Of a stretch of 64,000 nucleotides of DNA, positions 43,059 to 51,734 are shown piece after piece. Numbering within the stretch: position 1 is the first letter of the stretch; every line of letters begins with the position of its first letter. Source of the stretch: Bacillota bacterium (lineage in GTDB: Bacteria; Bacillota; Clostridia; Acetivibrionales; JAEZXR01). Under the pieces are notes generated by a model. It saw only the letters and a list, made by a program, of their open reading frames with translations, was not told the origin of the DNA and searched no databases. The stretch is taken from assembly GCA_023419605.1 (NCBI GenBank), contig JAEZXR010000045.1, positions 62,001 to 126,000 of the forward strand. The letters run 5' to 3'. Made by a program: the position numbers and the translations under genes.

Positions 43059-43082
43059 ATATTTCATTCCTTTATGCCTTGC

Positions 43083-45275
43083 TTAGCCATTCACAGCTTC
43101 AAATCTCCAAATCACACTCTGGAAGTCCCCATGCAAATCAGGAATGTTTATCCCGACAAACATCAGCTCATCGCCGCCATATATTTTGTCTGAATCTAAC
43201 AATCGGTACTCCCTTTCCGGATCCAGTCCTTTTAGTCTGATCCTGGCATTCGGTCCATTCGGCTCTGCCATAACCCTGAAATAAGCAACGAATGCTTCCG
43301 CTTTGTCCTCGGTCACAAACATCCACGCTGTTTCATTGCCTTCGAAAGGGCTTAAAATCCTGTACATGTCACCAAATTGTGTAATATGCCGGATTTCCTT
43401 GCATAGAGCCACTTGCGCCTTTACGATCTCCATTTCCTCCGGGGTAAACTTCGTCAGGTCCAATTCGTAGCCAAAGTTACCTGAGATTGCTACATCTCCA
43501 CGCATTTTCAGCGGAGTGACTCGGTGGACCTGGTGATTCGGAACTGCCGAAACGTGAGATCCCATGGAACTGGCGGGGTACACGATGCTGGTGCCGTATT
43601 GTATCTTTAAGCGTTCAACGGCATCAGTGTTATCACTGGTCCAGGTTTGCGGCATATAATAAAGGATACCCGGATCAAACCTTCCACCCCCACCGGAGCA
43701 GCTTTCAAACAATATATCCGGGAATCTGCGTGTAATTTCATCCATGACCCTATATACACCCAGTATGTATCGATGCGCCGTTTCCCGCTGTCTTTCCGGC
43801 GCTAGTAAAGCAGAACCCACTTCCGTCATATGCCTGTTCATATCCCATTTCACATAAGAAATAGATGCGCAAGCCAATATATCACTTAGCATCGTAATAA
43901 CCGCTTCACAGACATCCTTTCTGGACATATCCAGCACCAATTGGTTTCTCCCTTCGGTGTGGCTGCGATTCGGTACGTGAAGGCACCAATCCGGATGTGC
44001 TCTGAATAAATCGCTGTCGGGTGAAACCATTTCAGGTTCGAACCACAGTCCAAACCGTAAACCGAGGTTGTTTACCCGTTGCACCAGGTCCTCCAGACCT
44101 CCAGGCAGCTTCTTCCTATCTACAAACCAATCCCCCAGGGAGGAATGGTCATCATCTCTTTTACCGAACCATCCATCATCCAGTACAAATAACTCAATTC
44201 CAAGTTCTTTGGCTGTCCGAGCAATATTTTCAATTTTATCTGCAGTAAAATTGAAATAAGTGGCCTCCCAGTTATTAATCAGCACCGGACGCTCCTTATC
44301 CCTGTAGTTTCCCCGGCAAAGTCTTGTACGGTACAGCCTATGGTAGGTCCGCGACATTTCTCCAATTCCTTTATGTGAATAAACCATGACCACTTCCGGA
44401 GTCTGGAAGTACTCTCCCGGTTCCAGCAGCCAGTTGAAATCAAAGGGGTTAATACCCATGACAACCCGGGTTGTCCGGAATTGGTCTACCTCTGCCTGGG
44501 CCAGAAAGTTTCCGCTGTATACCAGGTTGAAGCCATAGGCCTCCCCATACTCCTCATTTGCATCCTTTGACAAAAGGGCAAAAAATGGATTCTGCTGATG
44601 ACTGCTGGCTCCGCGGCGGCTTTCAACCAGCTGGCTGCCGGATGTTAAAGCTCTTCTTTCTACATGCCGTTCCCTTCCCCATGCGCCCGATAACTGTAAA
44701 AGGTCAAACTGTGAGTGGTCAAAATCAACACTCATACTGAGAGCTCTCGGAAGTTTTACTTTATTCTTCCCTTCATTGATAAAACGGACAGAGCGGGTTA
44801 TAGCATCAAACTTTTCAAACGCGGTATAGGTCAATATCACCCGCAAATCTGCAATAGGGTCTGTTAATTCCAGCTCCAGAGTCTCTGCCTCTTCATCCGC
44901 TTCAGTATAGGTCGCCGGCAAGCCTTCCAGTTCCGGCTTTCCTTTAAAAATCCAATGCTTTGCATAGCGGAGGTTCGTAACCGTTGCCCCATCCTCCTGC
45001 TGCAACTGGAATGCCGGTACACGGAAATCGGAATTACCGTAGGCTGGATATTCTTGTGGCAGTGTATCCAGTGAAAATTTGCCGTCGCCGGCAATAGGAT
45101 TCGGTGAGAAGGCTCTTCCGGTACTCACCATAACATGAGACAGATCGGAAGTTTTTATCCTTCTTCCCCAGTAGAGGTGTACCAGATAACCCTCTTTATG
45201 CACCTGCAGGATATAGCTGGTGTCCGCAGCCTGCAGATGAAATATTGCTGCCTGCTCATTATAATAGATACTCAT
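43083..45275 (-). CDS. Alpha-galactosidase, GH36
   Basis: Retaining glycosidase releasing alpha-galactose from raffinose-type sugars or galactomannan. The 730 residues form an N-terminal beta-sandwich, a catalytic barrel and a C-terminal sheet domain. Nucleophile Asp478 lies in SYVKWDMNRH and acid/base Asp548 in WTSDNTD; CSGGGGRFDPG is also conserved. No signal peptide, so it is intracellular. The ATG at 45275 has GGAGG 6 nt upstream; an in-frame upstream start (45317) is less likely. Confidence 0.96.
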   Translation of the reverse strand: MSIYYNEQAAIFHLQAADTSYILQVHKEGYLVHLYWGRRIKTSDLSHVMVSTGRAFSPNPIAGDGKFSLDTLPQEYPAYGNSDFRVPAFQLQQEDGATVTNLRYAKHWIFKGKPELEGLPATYTEADEEAETLELELTDPIADLRVILTYTAFEKFDAITRSVRFINEGKNKVKLPRALSMSVDFDHSQFDLLQLSGAWGRERHVERRALTSGSQLVESRRGASSHQQNPFFALLSKDANEEYGEAYGFNLVYSGNFLAQAEVDQFRTTRVVMGINPFDFNWLLEPGEYFQTPEVVMVYSHKGIGEMSRTYHRLYRTRLCRGNYRDKERPVLINNWEATYFNFTADKIENIARTAKELGIELFVLDDGWFGKRDDDHSSLGDWFVDRKKLPGGLEDLVQRVNNLGLRFGLWFEPEMVSPDSDLFRAHPDWCLHVPNRSHTEGRNQLVLDMSRKDVCEAVITMLSDILACASISYVKWDMNRHMTEVGSALLAPERQRETAHRYILGVYRVMDEITRRFPDILFESCSGGGGRFDPGILYYMPQTWTSDNTDAVERLKIQYGTSIVYPASSMGSHVSAVPNHQVHRVTPLKMRGDVAISGNFGYELDLTKFTPEEMEIVKAQVALCKEIRHITQFGDMYRILSPFEGNETAWMFVTEDKAEAFVAYFRVMAEPNGPNARIRLKGLDPEREYRLLDSDKIYGGDELMFVGINIPDLHGDFQSVIWRFEAVNG

Positions 45276-45420
45276 AATTCTCCTCCTAAAGTAAAGTGAT
45301 TTATAATCGATTTGCAATACATGACCTTCTGTACAATACTTACTATACCTATTTTTAAATATAAAATATATGGAACGGTTCTAGATGTTTACAACAATTT
45401 ATGGAATAATACTGGGTTTC

Positions 45421-45451
45421 AAAGAAAACACCCGGCATTGCGCCGGGGTGT
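45421..45451 (-). terminator. Terminator downstream of the lipoprotein gene
   Basis: Minus-strand ACACCCCGGC, loop GCAAT, GCCGGGTGT, then TTTCTTT. It separates the lipoprotein gene from the galactosidase promoter. Confidence 0.75.
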
Positions 45452-45464
45452 ATAGTTAGGAGAA

Positions 45465-45504
45465 TTTGAGGTATTATACGGTTTGAGGTATAAATGGTAC
45501 CTCA
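45465..45504. promoter_or_regulatory. Possible operator: GAGGTA repeats
   Basis: TTTGAGGTAT occurs twice (45465-45474 and 45482-45491, 17 bp apart), and TGAGGTA (45484) faces TACCTCA (45498) as an inverted repeat. It lies in the gap ahead of the galactosidase; a regulator site is possible. The remainder of 45276-45612 is AT-rich without genes. Confidence 0.4.
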
Positions 45505-45612
45505 TATATAAAGTATACTATCGTAAGTTGTACAATGTTACCTTAATTTATAGCATTTATCGAAACGTAAAGTTTATTGACCCTGGCCTTTCCCAAGTAC
45601 TTCCCCTATTAC

Positions 45613-46020
45613 CTACTCAGTGACGGTATAAGCGGTTTGAAAATCCATACCACCTCCGGATATGGTGATTCCATAAGTTCCAGGTACCGTGTCGGAGCTT
45701 ACAGACCAAATCCATGTTACCATTCCATCGCTTCCAGCCATTCTGGATTCATAGGTAGTTAAGATTTTGTCTCCGATTTTATAAGAGGCGGCAATAGTAT
45801 AAGTAATTCCTGCTCTGCCCTGTATCGTAACATTACAGTTCTCTCCCCGTTTTACAGGCGTCTTTGCATTTACCAGAATGATTCGATTCAGGCCGAAGGG
45901 CGGCGCAGTCTGAGTCTGTGCCAGCTTTTGCTGCGGTGGCATTTGCGATCGGGACGCAGTTTTACAACCCGTTAGTAGAACCAAAAGAATCATAAAGGGC
46001 AGACATTTATATTTCAACAT
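45613..46020 (-). CDS. Small lipoprotein with Ig-like domain
   Basis: 135 residues with a lipobox LLTGC, so the mature protein starts at a lipid-modified Cys and is anchored outside the membrane. A Gln/Pro-rich linker leads into one beta-sandwich-like domain (VNAKTPVKRGENCNVTIQG; VPGTYGITISGGG). Function unknown. GAGGTG lies 6 nt before the ATG at 46020. It is separated from the downstream EET-like locus by terminators. Confidence 0.78.
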   Translation of the reverse strand: MLKYKCLPFMILLVLLTGCKTASRSQMPPQQKLAQTQTAPPFGLNRIILVNAKTPVKRGENCNVTIQGRAGITYTIAASYKIGDKILTTYESRMAGSDGMVTWIWSVSSDTVPGTYGITISGGGMDFQTAYTVTE

Positions 46021-46116
46021 GATTTTCACCTCATTGTTTATGTTTTATGTACTTATGTTCCCCCATTTCAAACTAATTATGAAAGTATGGCTCCCAGCAA
46101 CTGAAGCTGCTTTTAC

Positions 46117-46248
46117 AGAATAAAAGTGGCTTTGCCGGTTTTGTTTGCGCATGTGCCTTTCCGAAGCATGAGGAAAAGCTGGCACGCGCATAAATTCAAT
46201 GTTTTTTTATTGTCTGGGAAAGTTCTCTTTCCCAGACAATAAAAAAAA
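46117..46248. repeat. Multi-hairpin intergenic element, copy A
   Basis: Three stems: AAAAGTGGC/GCCGGTTTT (46121-46142); TGCGCATGTGCC/GGCACGCGCA with nested TTTCC/GGAAA (46145-46190); and a 21-bp stem TATTGTCTGGGAAAG/CTTTCCCAGACAATA flanked by T- and A-tracts (46202-46248). A closely matching copy lies at 59657-59781. Together with 46241-46266 it fills most of the 320-nt gap. Confidence 0.85.
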
Positions 46249-46266
46249 GGATCCATTATTGGATCC
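46241..46266 (-). terminator. Terminator of the dmkB-like gene
   Basis: On the minus strand GGATCCA, loop ATAA, TGGATCC, then eight Us. It overlaps the A-tract of the repeat element. Confidence 0.9.
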
Positions 46267-46340
46267 AGCACATTTTTGAACTATCGCTTGATTATTATCT
46301 TTCCAAAAATAAAACTATTTATTTATACAACTCACTTATT

Positions 46341-47315
46341 TTATCCTCTGAGTTCGGTAATCAGCTCGGTAAATATTTTCTTGTACGCGCTATCCTCCAG
46401 AGCATTTAACTCTTTGAGTCCTTTTTGAATGTACTTCTCCTGGAGTTTTCTCGCTTCTTCCACACCCTTGTACTCCCTCACCAATCTGCAAATCTCCATG
46501 ACATCCTTCGTTGTGATAGAAGTTCCTTTCTGAAGGGATTCTTCAACAATGGTTCGAAGCTGAGCATTATTTTGAATTGCATAGATGATGGGAAGCGTAA
46601 TAACTCCCTCTCTTAAGTCCTTTTCAACCGGCTTGCCGGAGCTACCTTCACTGGACATAAAGTCATTGATATCATCCCTGATTTGAAAGGCCATGCCGTA
46701 GAAAAGTCCGAATCTTCCTAGTTTGATGGCTATTGATTTCGGACATTCGCCTATTTGAGCCCCCACTGCAGAGGCTGCGCCGAAAAGAATAGCGGTCTTC
46801 CGCTGTATCCTTTTTAAGTAGGCTACAACCGAGGTATCGATATTAAATCTTCCCTGGTATTGATCCACTTCCCCTTCGCAGATCGTCTTGATAGAGCCTG
46901 CTACCACTTCCAGCTTATCGATGGAAATATCTTTAGACAACATTTGAATGGCCCTGGTAAAGAGAAAATCTCCCGTATATACCGCCATATCTGCACCATA
47001 CTTTTCAGACACAGTAACCCGGCCTCTTCGAAGCTGTGATCGATCGATAATATCATCATGCACAAGCGTAGCCGTATGAAGAATTTCTAAGGCCCCGGCC
47101 ATGGCCAGCGCCTTTTTTCTGTCATATTTACCAATTTTTGCACTTATGAGAACAAAAGCCGGCCGTAGTCTTTTACCCCCTGCTTGAACAAGCTCATTAA
47201 CAATCTGCGATAACAATTTGTTTCGAGAAGATATGCTCTTTCTTATTAATTCTTCTACCAGCACTAACTCATTTTCAATCTCAGGATATTTTGACCACAA
47301 GTTATTCATCCTCAC
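46341..47315 (-). CDS. Polyprenyl diphosphate synthase (HepT/DmkB-like)
   Basis: Trans-isoprenyl chain elongation enzyme, probably making the side chain of a menaquinone-type quinone. The 324 residues show GGKRLRPAFVLISAK, the first Asp-rich motif DDIID at 87-91 and the second in FQIRDDINDF. It follows the EetB-like gene by 1 nt, starts at GTG without a clear ribosome binding site, and is probably coupled. In Listeria the corresponding member of the EET locus is DmkB. Confidence 0.9.
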   Translation of the reverse strand: MRMNNLWSKYPEIENELVLVEELIRKSISSRNKLLSQIVNELVQAGGKRLRPAFVLISAKIGKYDRKKALAMAGALEILHTATLVHDDIIDRSQLRRGRVTVSEKYGADMAVYTGDFLFTRAIQMLSKDISIDKLEVVAGSIKTICEGEVDQYQGRFNIDTSVVAYLKRIQRKTAILFGAASAVGAQIGECPKSIAIKLGRFGLFYGMAFQIRDDINDFMSSEGSSGKPVEKDLREGVITLPIIYAIQNNAQLRTIVEESLQKGTSITTKDVMEICRLVREYKGVEEARKLQEKYIQKGLKELNALEDSAYKKIFTELITELRG

Positions 47316-47316
47316 T

Positions 47317-47832
47317 TTATTTAGAATTAAATATCCCAGTCTTCTTCAGTGCACTCATAAGGTAATTGCTGCTTAATCCTACAAAGCACCCCATTATAAT
47401 ACCAGATATTAATAACACAGGCAAGTATGTCATGACCGACCAGTCCTGCATAACAATACCGGCAACAGTCAACTGTCCCACGTTATGAGCAATGGAACCC
47501 AGAATACTTACACCTAGTATGCTCAATCTTTTGGATAGCCATTTATAAGCGAATAACATCACTCCCGCGCTTAGTATACCACCGGTAATACTAAATAAGA
47601 AGACCACAAAGCCGCCGGTATAAAGTGAAGCAAGGGTAACCCGTGCAACGACCATGGCCAGCGTTTCCGGAAATCCCCAAAAGGCAATTACCATGATTGT
47701 TATTATGTTGGCAAGTCCTAACTTAATCCCTGGTATAGGTACAGGAACAGGAATCCATGATTCGACGATAGACAACACCAGAGCCTGAGCAACAAACAAT
47801 GCCAGCAAGATCATTTTCCGAGTGTTTCTCAA
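47317..47832 (-). CDS. Gx transporter family membrane protein (EetB-like; PF07456)
   Basis: 171 residues, five to six hydrophobic segments. ESWIPVPVPIPGIKLGLANI and FSITGGILSAGVMLF match the family historically named heptaprenyl diphosphate synthase component I. EetB of the Listeria EET locus belongs to this family. It lies between the NusG-II (EetA-like) gene and the polyprenyl synthase, as in Listeria. Substrate and mechanism are unknown. Confidence 0.85.
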   Translation of the reverse strand: MRNTRKMILLALFVAQALVLSIVESWIPVPVPIPGIKLGLANIITIMVIAFWGFPETLAMVVARVTLASLYTGGFVVFLFSITGGILSAGVMLFAYKWLSKRLSILGVSILGSIAHNVGQLTVAGIVMQDWSVMTYLPVLLISGIIMGCFVGLSSNYLMSALKKTGIFNSK

Positions 47833-47874
47833 AGTAATACACCTCTTTTCTACAAAGGTAGGGAGCCTATGAGG

Positions 47875-48258
47875 TTAAAACGCCACTCCATCTACAGAAG
47901 GGTCAGTTCCCTCAATTCGGACACTCACGCGGTTTGGAAGGCACACAGCCATGTCTCCCTTACGGCTCATCCACCCGGACTTTACACATACAAGATCAGG
48001 GCAATTGGCCTCCTCAAAACGGATTCTTCCTTTTTCCACCAGAACCACGTCCACGTAGTCTCCCTTAACTTCAATCCGCTGGGGCTCAGAGACCTTGTCC
48101 AGGTCAATTTTTTTGATCACTTTGTCATTCTGACGAATAACAGCAATCTTTCCGGTACCGGCATTATTAAACTTTTTATATACTTGGAGCCCTGCGAAAC
48201 TTAATACAATAATCCCCGCCAATGTAAGAACGAGGATGATATCACCTTTTTTCAACAT
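47875..48258 (-). CDS. NusG domain II membrane protein (EetA-like)
   Basis: 127 residues with one N-terminal transmembrane helix (about 8-28) and an extracytoplasmic NusG-II/DUF1312 domain. CPDLVCVKSGWMSRKGDMAV and CLPNRVSVRIEG carry conserved cysteines. EetA of the Listeria EET locus has this architecture. The ATG at 48258 lies 8 nt after AAGGA and overlaps the ApbE gene end by 17 nt, so the genes are coupled. Confidence 0.88.
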   Translation of the reverse strand: MLKKGDIILVLTLAGIIVLSFAGLQVYKKFNNAGTGKIAVIRQNDKVIKKIDLDKVSEPQRIEVKGDYVDVVLVEKGRIRFEEANCPDLVCVKSGWMSRKGDMAVCLPNRVSVRIEGTDPSVDGVAF

Positions 48259-49279
48259 ACTCATATTCCTTACTTTCATCATCAAATGTAAACTTATCTT
48301 TTAGCCCACTGGTAATATAGACCTTTTTATCCTTTGTCACAAAAAGCGCATCTACTCCGGGCAAACTTTCAACCAGTTTCATCCCTTCTTCCAGTCCCAG
48401 CACAAAGGTTGCCGTAGATAATGCATCTCCGTCCGTAGAACTGTCCGCCACAATAGTGGTCCCAATCAAGCCTGAGCTGGCAGGATATCCGGTTCTCGGG
48501 TCCAGAATATGATGATACCGGACATTATCCTTTTCAAAAAACCGCTCATAATCTCCGGAGGAGACAACAGCCTTATCTGTTAATTTCAGAATTCCAAGAT
48601 AGCGCCCGGTCTCAGCTCTAGGGTTCTGTACACCGATGCTCCAGGGTTTTCCGTCCGGTTTGTTCCCCAGTATTACAACGTTCCCTCCTAAATTTACGAA
48701 GGCAGACTTTATCCCATTCTCCTTGTAAATGCGAATGGCCTCATCGCCTGCATATCCTTTTGCAATGCCGCCCAGATCAACAAGTTGCCCGGAATTGGCA
48801 AGTTTTGCCGTGTTATTGGTTTCATCCACTGACAACGTCCTGTAATCGATGAAACCCATCAGCTGTTTGATTTCATCCGGCGCAGGTATTCTGGGATGAT
48901 CTGTAAAAATACCCCAGGCTTTTACCAAAGGACCCACCGTTACATCGAAAGTTCCCTTGCTCAGTTCTGCATATCGCTTCGCTCTCTGGAGAACAAAGAT
49001 GGTATCACTTCCCAGCTTAACACTTTCTTTCCCGGCAGCTGTATTCAGTGTGTTGACATCTCCTCCCGGCGCATTGATGGTCATGGTTGCCTCAATATCC
49101 ACCATTCGTTTTTCTACTTGGTCGGCAGCCCGCTGTGCATTAGGCCCATATATTTTCTGAGTGATTACTGTGCCCATATGGTATTTTTCCGTCTCAACAG
49201 GTTTGCTTGAAATCAAACCACAGGAACATAGAGCTATTGAAGTGAAGCATATTATAAAAAGAAGAAATAACTTTTTCAT
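48242..49279 (-). CDS. FAD:protein FMN transferase, ApbE family (FmnB-like)
   Basis: Extracytoplasmic enzyme that attaches FMN to Ser/Thr of target proteins. The 345 residues begin with a lipoprotein signal (ALCSC lipobox), then ApbE blocks YHMGTVITQKIYG, LVDLGGIAKGYAGDEAI, VNLGGNVVILG and YHHILDPRTGYPASSG. In Listeria FmnB flavinylates the EET lipoprotein PplA; no FMN-binding substrate gene is visible here. First gene of the minus-strand group. Confidence 0.94.
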   Translation of the reverse strand: MKKLFLLFIICFTSIALCSCGLISSKPVETEKYHMGTVITQKIYGPNAQRAADQVEKRMVDIEATMTINAPGGDVNTLNTAAGKESVKLGSDTIFVLQRAKRYAELSKGTFDVTVGPLVKAWGIFTDHPRIPAPDEIKQLMGFIDYRTLSVDETNNTAKLANSGQLVDLGGIAKGYAGDEAIRIYKENGIKSAFVNLGGNVVILGNKPDGKPWSIGVQNPRAETGRYLGILKLTDKAVVSSGDYERFFEKDNVRYHHILDPRTGYPASSGLIGTTIVADSSTDGDALSTATFVLGLEEGMKLVESLPGVDALFVTKDKKVYITSGLKDKFTFDDESKEYEYVEKR

Positions 49280-49737
49280 CAGGTACTCCTTTTATCTATA
49301 CTAACAAAGCAAGACCATGTACAAAACGGAGCTACTAAGCGAAGTACTATGTAGAGTCGCCGTTCAGCCTCCCATGTGCTTGAAAAAGGCCCTGTCAGGA
49401 GGGGTTCATATACATGATCTCTGTTGAAGGAGACCCTACTCTATGTTGTTTAGTATGACCCTCGGGTTTCTTTAAAATGTATGAAAAACGCACCGACTTA
49501 CCATTCCATCCGGGTTTTGGTAACTTTATACATTCATATTCTTGTAATAAAGCCGTTCACTACTTATAATACGCAAGTATTATACTAAATTGCTAACTTT
49601 ATGTCAAATAAGTTCTGCTACCCGACCATATATTCCATTAACTTCAATATCTGGTTATAAAATGCTGAAAAATATATACTTTTTGGCAAGTCCATAAAAT
49701 TTTTTTGCAATAATTCTGAAATAATATAATTAAATAA
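49280..49737. other. Gene-free divergent region with possible RNA structure
   Basis: This part of the 588-nt gap between the ApbE gene and ndh2 has no convincing open frame. Between 49320 and 49480 are several complementary segments (ACGG/CCGT; CCTCC/GGAGG; TCTC/GAGA; GAGACCC/GGGTTTC) that could form a folded leader, but I could not assign a class. 49560-49737 is AT-rich. Confidence 0.5.
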
Positions 49738-49767
49738 TTAACAAATCTTCAATAGTTATGGTATAAT
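49738..49767 (+). promoter_or_regulatory. Promoter of ndh2
   Basis: TTAACA at 49738-49743 and TATAAT at 49762-49767, spacer 18 nt. Just downstream, ATTGAC (49781) and GTCAAT (49795) form an inverted repeat around eight Ts, in the start region or leader, a possible operator. Confidence 0.65.
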
Positions 49768-49867
49768 AGTGCTTGTTGATATTGACTTTTTTTTGTCAAT
49801 GTGTTAATTTTTAATAATGTCTGGATTGTTATGTTAACTCTATTTTTATGCGAGGAGGAAAGTTGGA

Positions 49868-51643
49868 ATGCCAAAAAAAGTGGTTATTTTTGGTGCCGGC
49901 TATGCTGGTATTGAATGCGCACTAACGCTGCAAAAGAAGAAAAAAAAGTCGGATGATTTGGATATCACCATCATCGACAAAAACTCCTATCACACTTTAC
50001 TTACGGAATTGCATGAGGTTGCAGGTAATAGAATAAGTGAAGACGGAGTTATCGTTCCCCTCAGGGATATCTTCAAATACACGGATGTTAAGATTGTAAA
50101 AGATGAAATCAAAGGTATTGACTTTGAGAAAATGAAGGTCACTTCGGCATCTACTGAATTTGATTATGATTACCTGGTAATCGCCGCCGGTAGTGAACCA
50201 AACTATTATGGAATACCGGGTATGGCGGAGCACAGCTACAGCCTATGGTCTTTTGATGATGCTGTAAGGATCAGAGAACACATTAAAGACGTATTTGCCA
50301 AAGCGTCACAGGAAAAAGATGTTCAAAAGCGTAAAACGTTGTTGACCATCGTAGTAGGTGGTGGTGGTTTTACAGGTGTAGAAACCATCGGTGAAATAGC
50401 CCACTGGGTAAAAGACCTCTCTGTCGAATACGGTATCAATAAACAGGAAGTCAGCCTGATTCTTGTGGAAGCTCTGCCGAAAATTCTCAGCAATTTGAAG
50501 GAAAACGGAATTAAAAAGGCAATGAAATACCTTACTGAGACACTGAAGGTTGAAGTTCTTCTTAATTCTGCCATTACAAATGTAAATGACGATACTGTCG
50601 AACTGAAATCAGGGAGGGTTATCAAAACCAATACTTTGATCTGGACGGCAGGTGTAAGAGCTGCTTGCATCACAGATGATATCAATGTAGACAAGGTAAA
50701 AGCATGCAGAATCAGAGTAAATGAGTATGCACAAACTCAATATAAAAATGTTTATGCCATCGGTGATATTTCCGCTTTCGTAGCAGGAGAATTTACTCTC
50801 CCTGCACTGGTTGAGGCAGCCATCCAAACCGGTCATGGCGCAGCCGTAAATATCATTAATGATATCCGCGGTAAAGAAAAGGAAAAATTGGACCCGAAAC
50901 TTCACGGAGTTATGGTTTCCATTGGAAGCTTCTTTGCGGTATCCGACATCATGGGCCGTGAGCTCCCAAGATTCCTTTCCATCCTTATGAAGTACATGGT
51001 AAATATCCACTATCTTTTCGGCATCGGCGGGTTTGAACTGGTATTCAAATATTTGAAGGACGAACTCCTGCATAAAAAACAGAAAAGATTCCAGCTTGAA
51101 AAGCATTATGCAACTCCGACCCGTGCTTTCTGGCTTGTTCCTATCCGTTTATTCCTCGGTTACTCCTGGTTGATGGAAGGTTTGGCCAAGTTAAATGAAG
51201 GTTGGCTTACACAAGCAATGCTGGCAGGCAAGGCACCGGATGCTGGAACCAGTGCATCGGTTACGGAGACGGGTGAAAAGGCGTTCCGGATTATCGCCGA
51301 TCACACACCCGGTTGGTATGCATGGATTGCAGAGAACTTTGTTATACCGAATGCCATGTTCTTCCAAACTATGATTGTAATCACTGAAATCGGTATCGGT
51401 CTGGCATTGATTTCCGGTACATTCACATTCTTTGCCGGCCTCGTAGCATTGGGCCTCAACATCAACTTCCTTCTCTCAACAGGTTTGTTTGAGACCAGTT
51501 GGTGGTATATCCCTGCTGCAATCGCGATGCTGGGTGGCGCAGGAAGAGCCTTTGGTGTTGACCACTATCTGATCCCTTACCTCATGAGACAGTGGAGATA
51601 TTTTGTAAGAAACAGAAAATTGAAATTAGCGTTATTTAGATAA
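49868..51643 (+). CDS. ndh2: Type II NADH dehydrogenase with C-terminal membrane domain (Ndh2)
   Basis: Single-polypeptide NADH:quinone oxidoreductase. The 591 residues have an FAD-binding fold (FGAGYAGIECAL), an NAD-binding fold (VVGGGGFTGVETIGE) and YAIGDISAF. Ordinary NDH-2 proteins end near 400 residues; this one adds about 170 residues with three to four hydrophobic segments resembling DoxX (FWLVPIRLFLGYSWLMEGLA). That extension is the form reported for the Listeria EET Ndh2. It has GAGGAGG 9 nt upstream and is divergent from the FmnB/EetA/EetB/DmkB-like genes. Confidence 0.93.
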   Translation: MPKKVVIFGAGYAGIECALTLQKKKKKSDDLDITIIDKNSYHTLLTELHEVAGNRISEDGVIVPLRDIFKYTDVKIVKDEIKGIDFEKMKVTSASTEFDYDYLVIAAGSEPNYYGIPGMAEHSYSLWSFDDAVRIREHIKDVFAKASQEKDVQKRKTLLTIVVGGGGFTGVETIGEIAHWVKDLSVEYGINKQEVSLILVEALPKILSNLKENGIKKAMKYLTETLKVEVLLNSAITNVNDDTVELKSGRVIKTNTLIWTAGVRAACITDDINVDKVKACRIRVNEYAQTQYKNVYAIGDISAFVAGEFTLPALVEAAIQTGHGAAVNIINDIRGKEKEKLDPKLHGVMVSIGSFFAVSDIMGRELPRFLSILMKYMVNIHYLFGIGGFELVFKYLKDELLHKKQKRFQLEKHYATPTRAFWLVPIRLFLGYSWLMEGLAKLNEGWLTQAMLAGKAPDAGTSASVTETGEKAFRIIADHTPGWYAWIAENFVIPNAMFFQTMIVITEIGIGLALISGTFTFFAGLVALGLNINFLLSTGLFETSWWYIPAAIAMLGGAGRAFGVDHYLIPYLMRQWRYFVRNRKLKLALFR

Positions 51644-51647
51644 CAGT

Positions 51648-51675
51648 AAAAGACACGCGTCAAGCGTGTCTTTTT
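51648..51675 (+). terminator. Terminator of ndh2
   Basis: AAAGACACGC, loop GTCAA-type, GCGTGTCTTTTT. Confidence 0.9.
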
Positions 51676-51694
51676 ACTTATTCACTGGTAGTAC

Positions 51695-51729
51695 AAAAAA
51701 TCCTCTCCTGTGAACCAGGAGAGGATTTT
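51695..51729 (-). terminator. Terminator of the SSB-like gene
   Basis: On minus, AAAATCCTCTCCTG/CAGGAGAGGATTTT 14-bp stem, loop TTCACA-type, then Us; it begins 5 nt after the stop codon. Confidence 0.9.
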
Positions 51730-51734
51730 ATAAT

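Noticed and set aside
49300..49490. Cobalamin, FMN or c-di-GMP riboswitch ahead of the ApbE gene
   Set aside because: None of the conserved core blocks of these classes could be found; kept only as a possible unknown structure.
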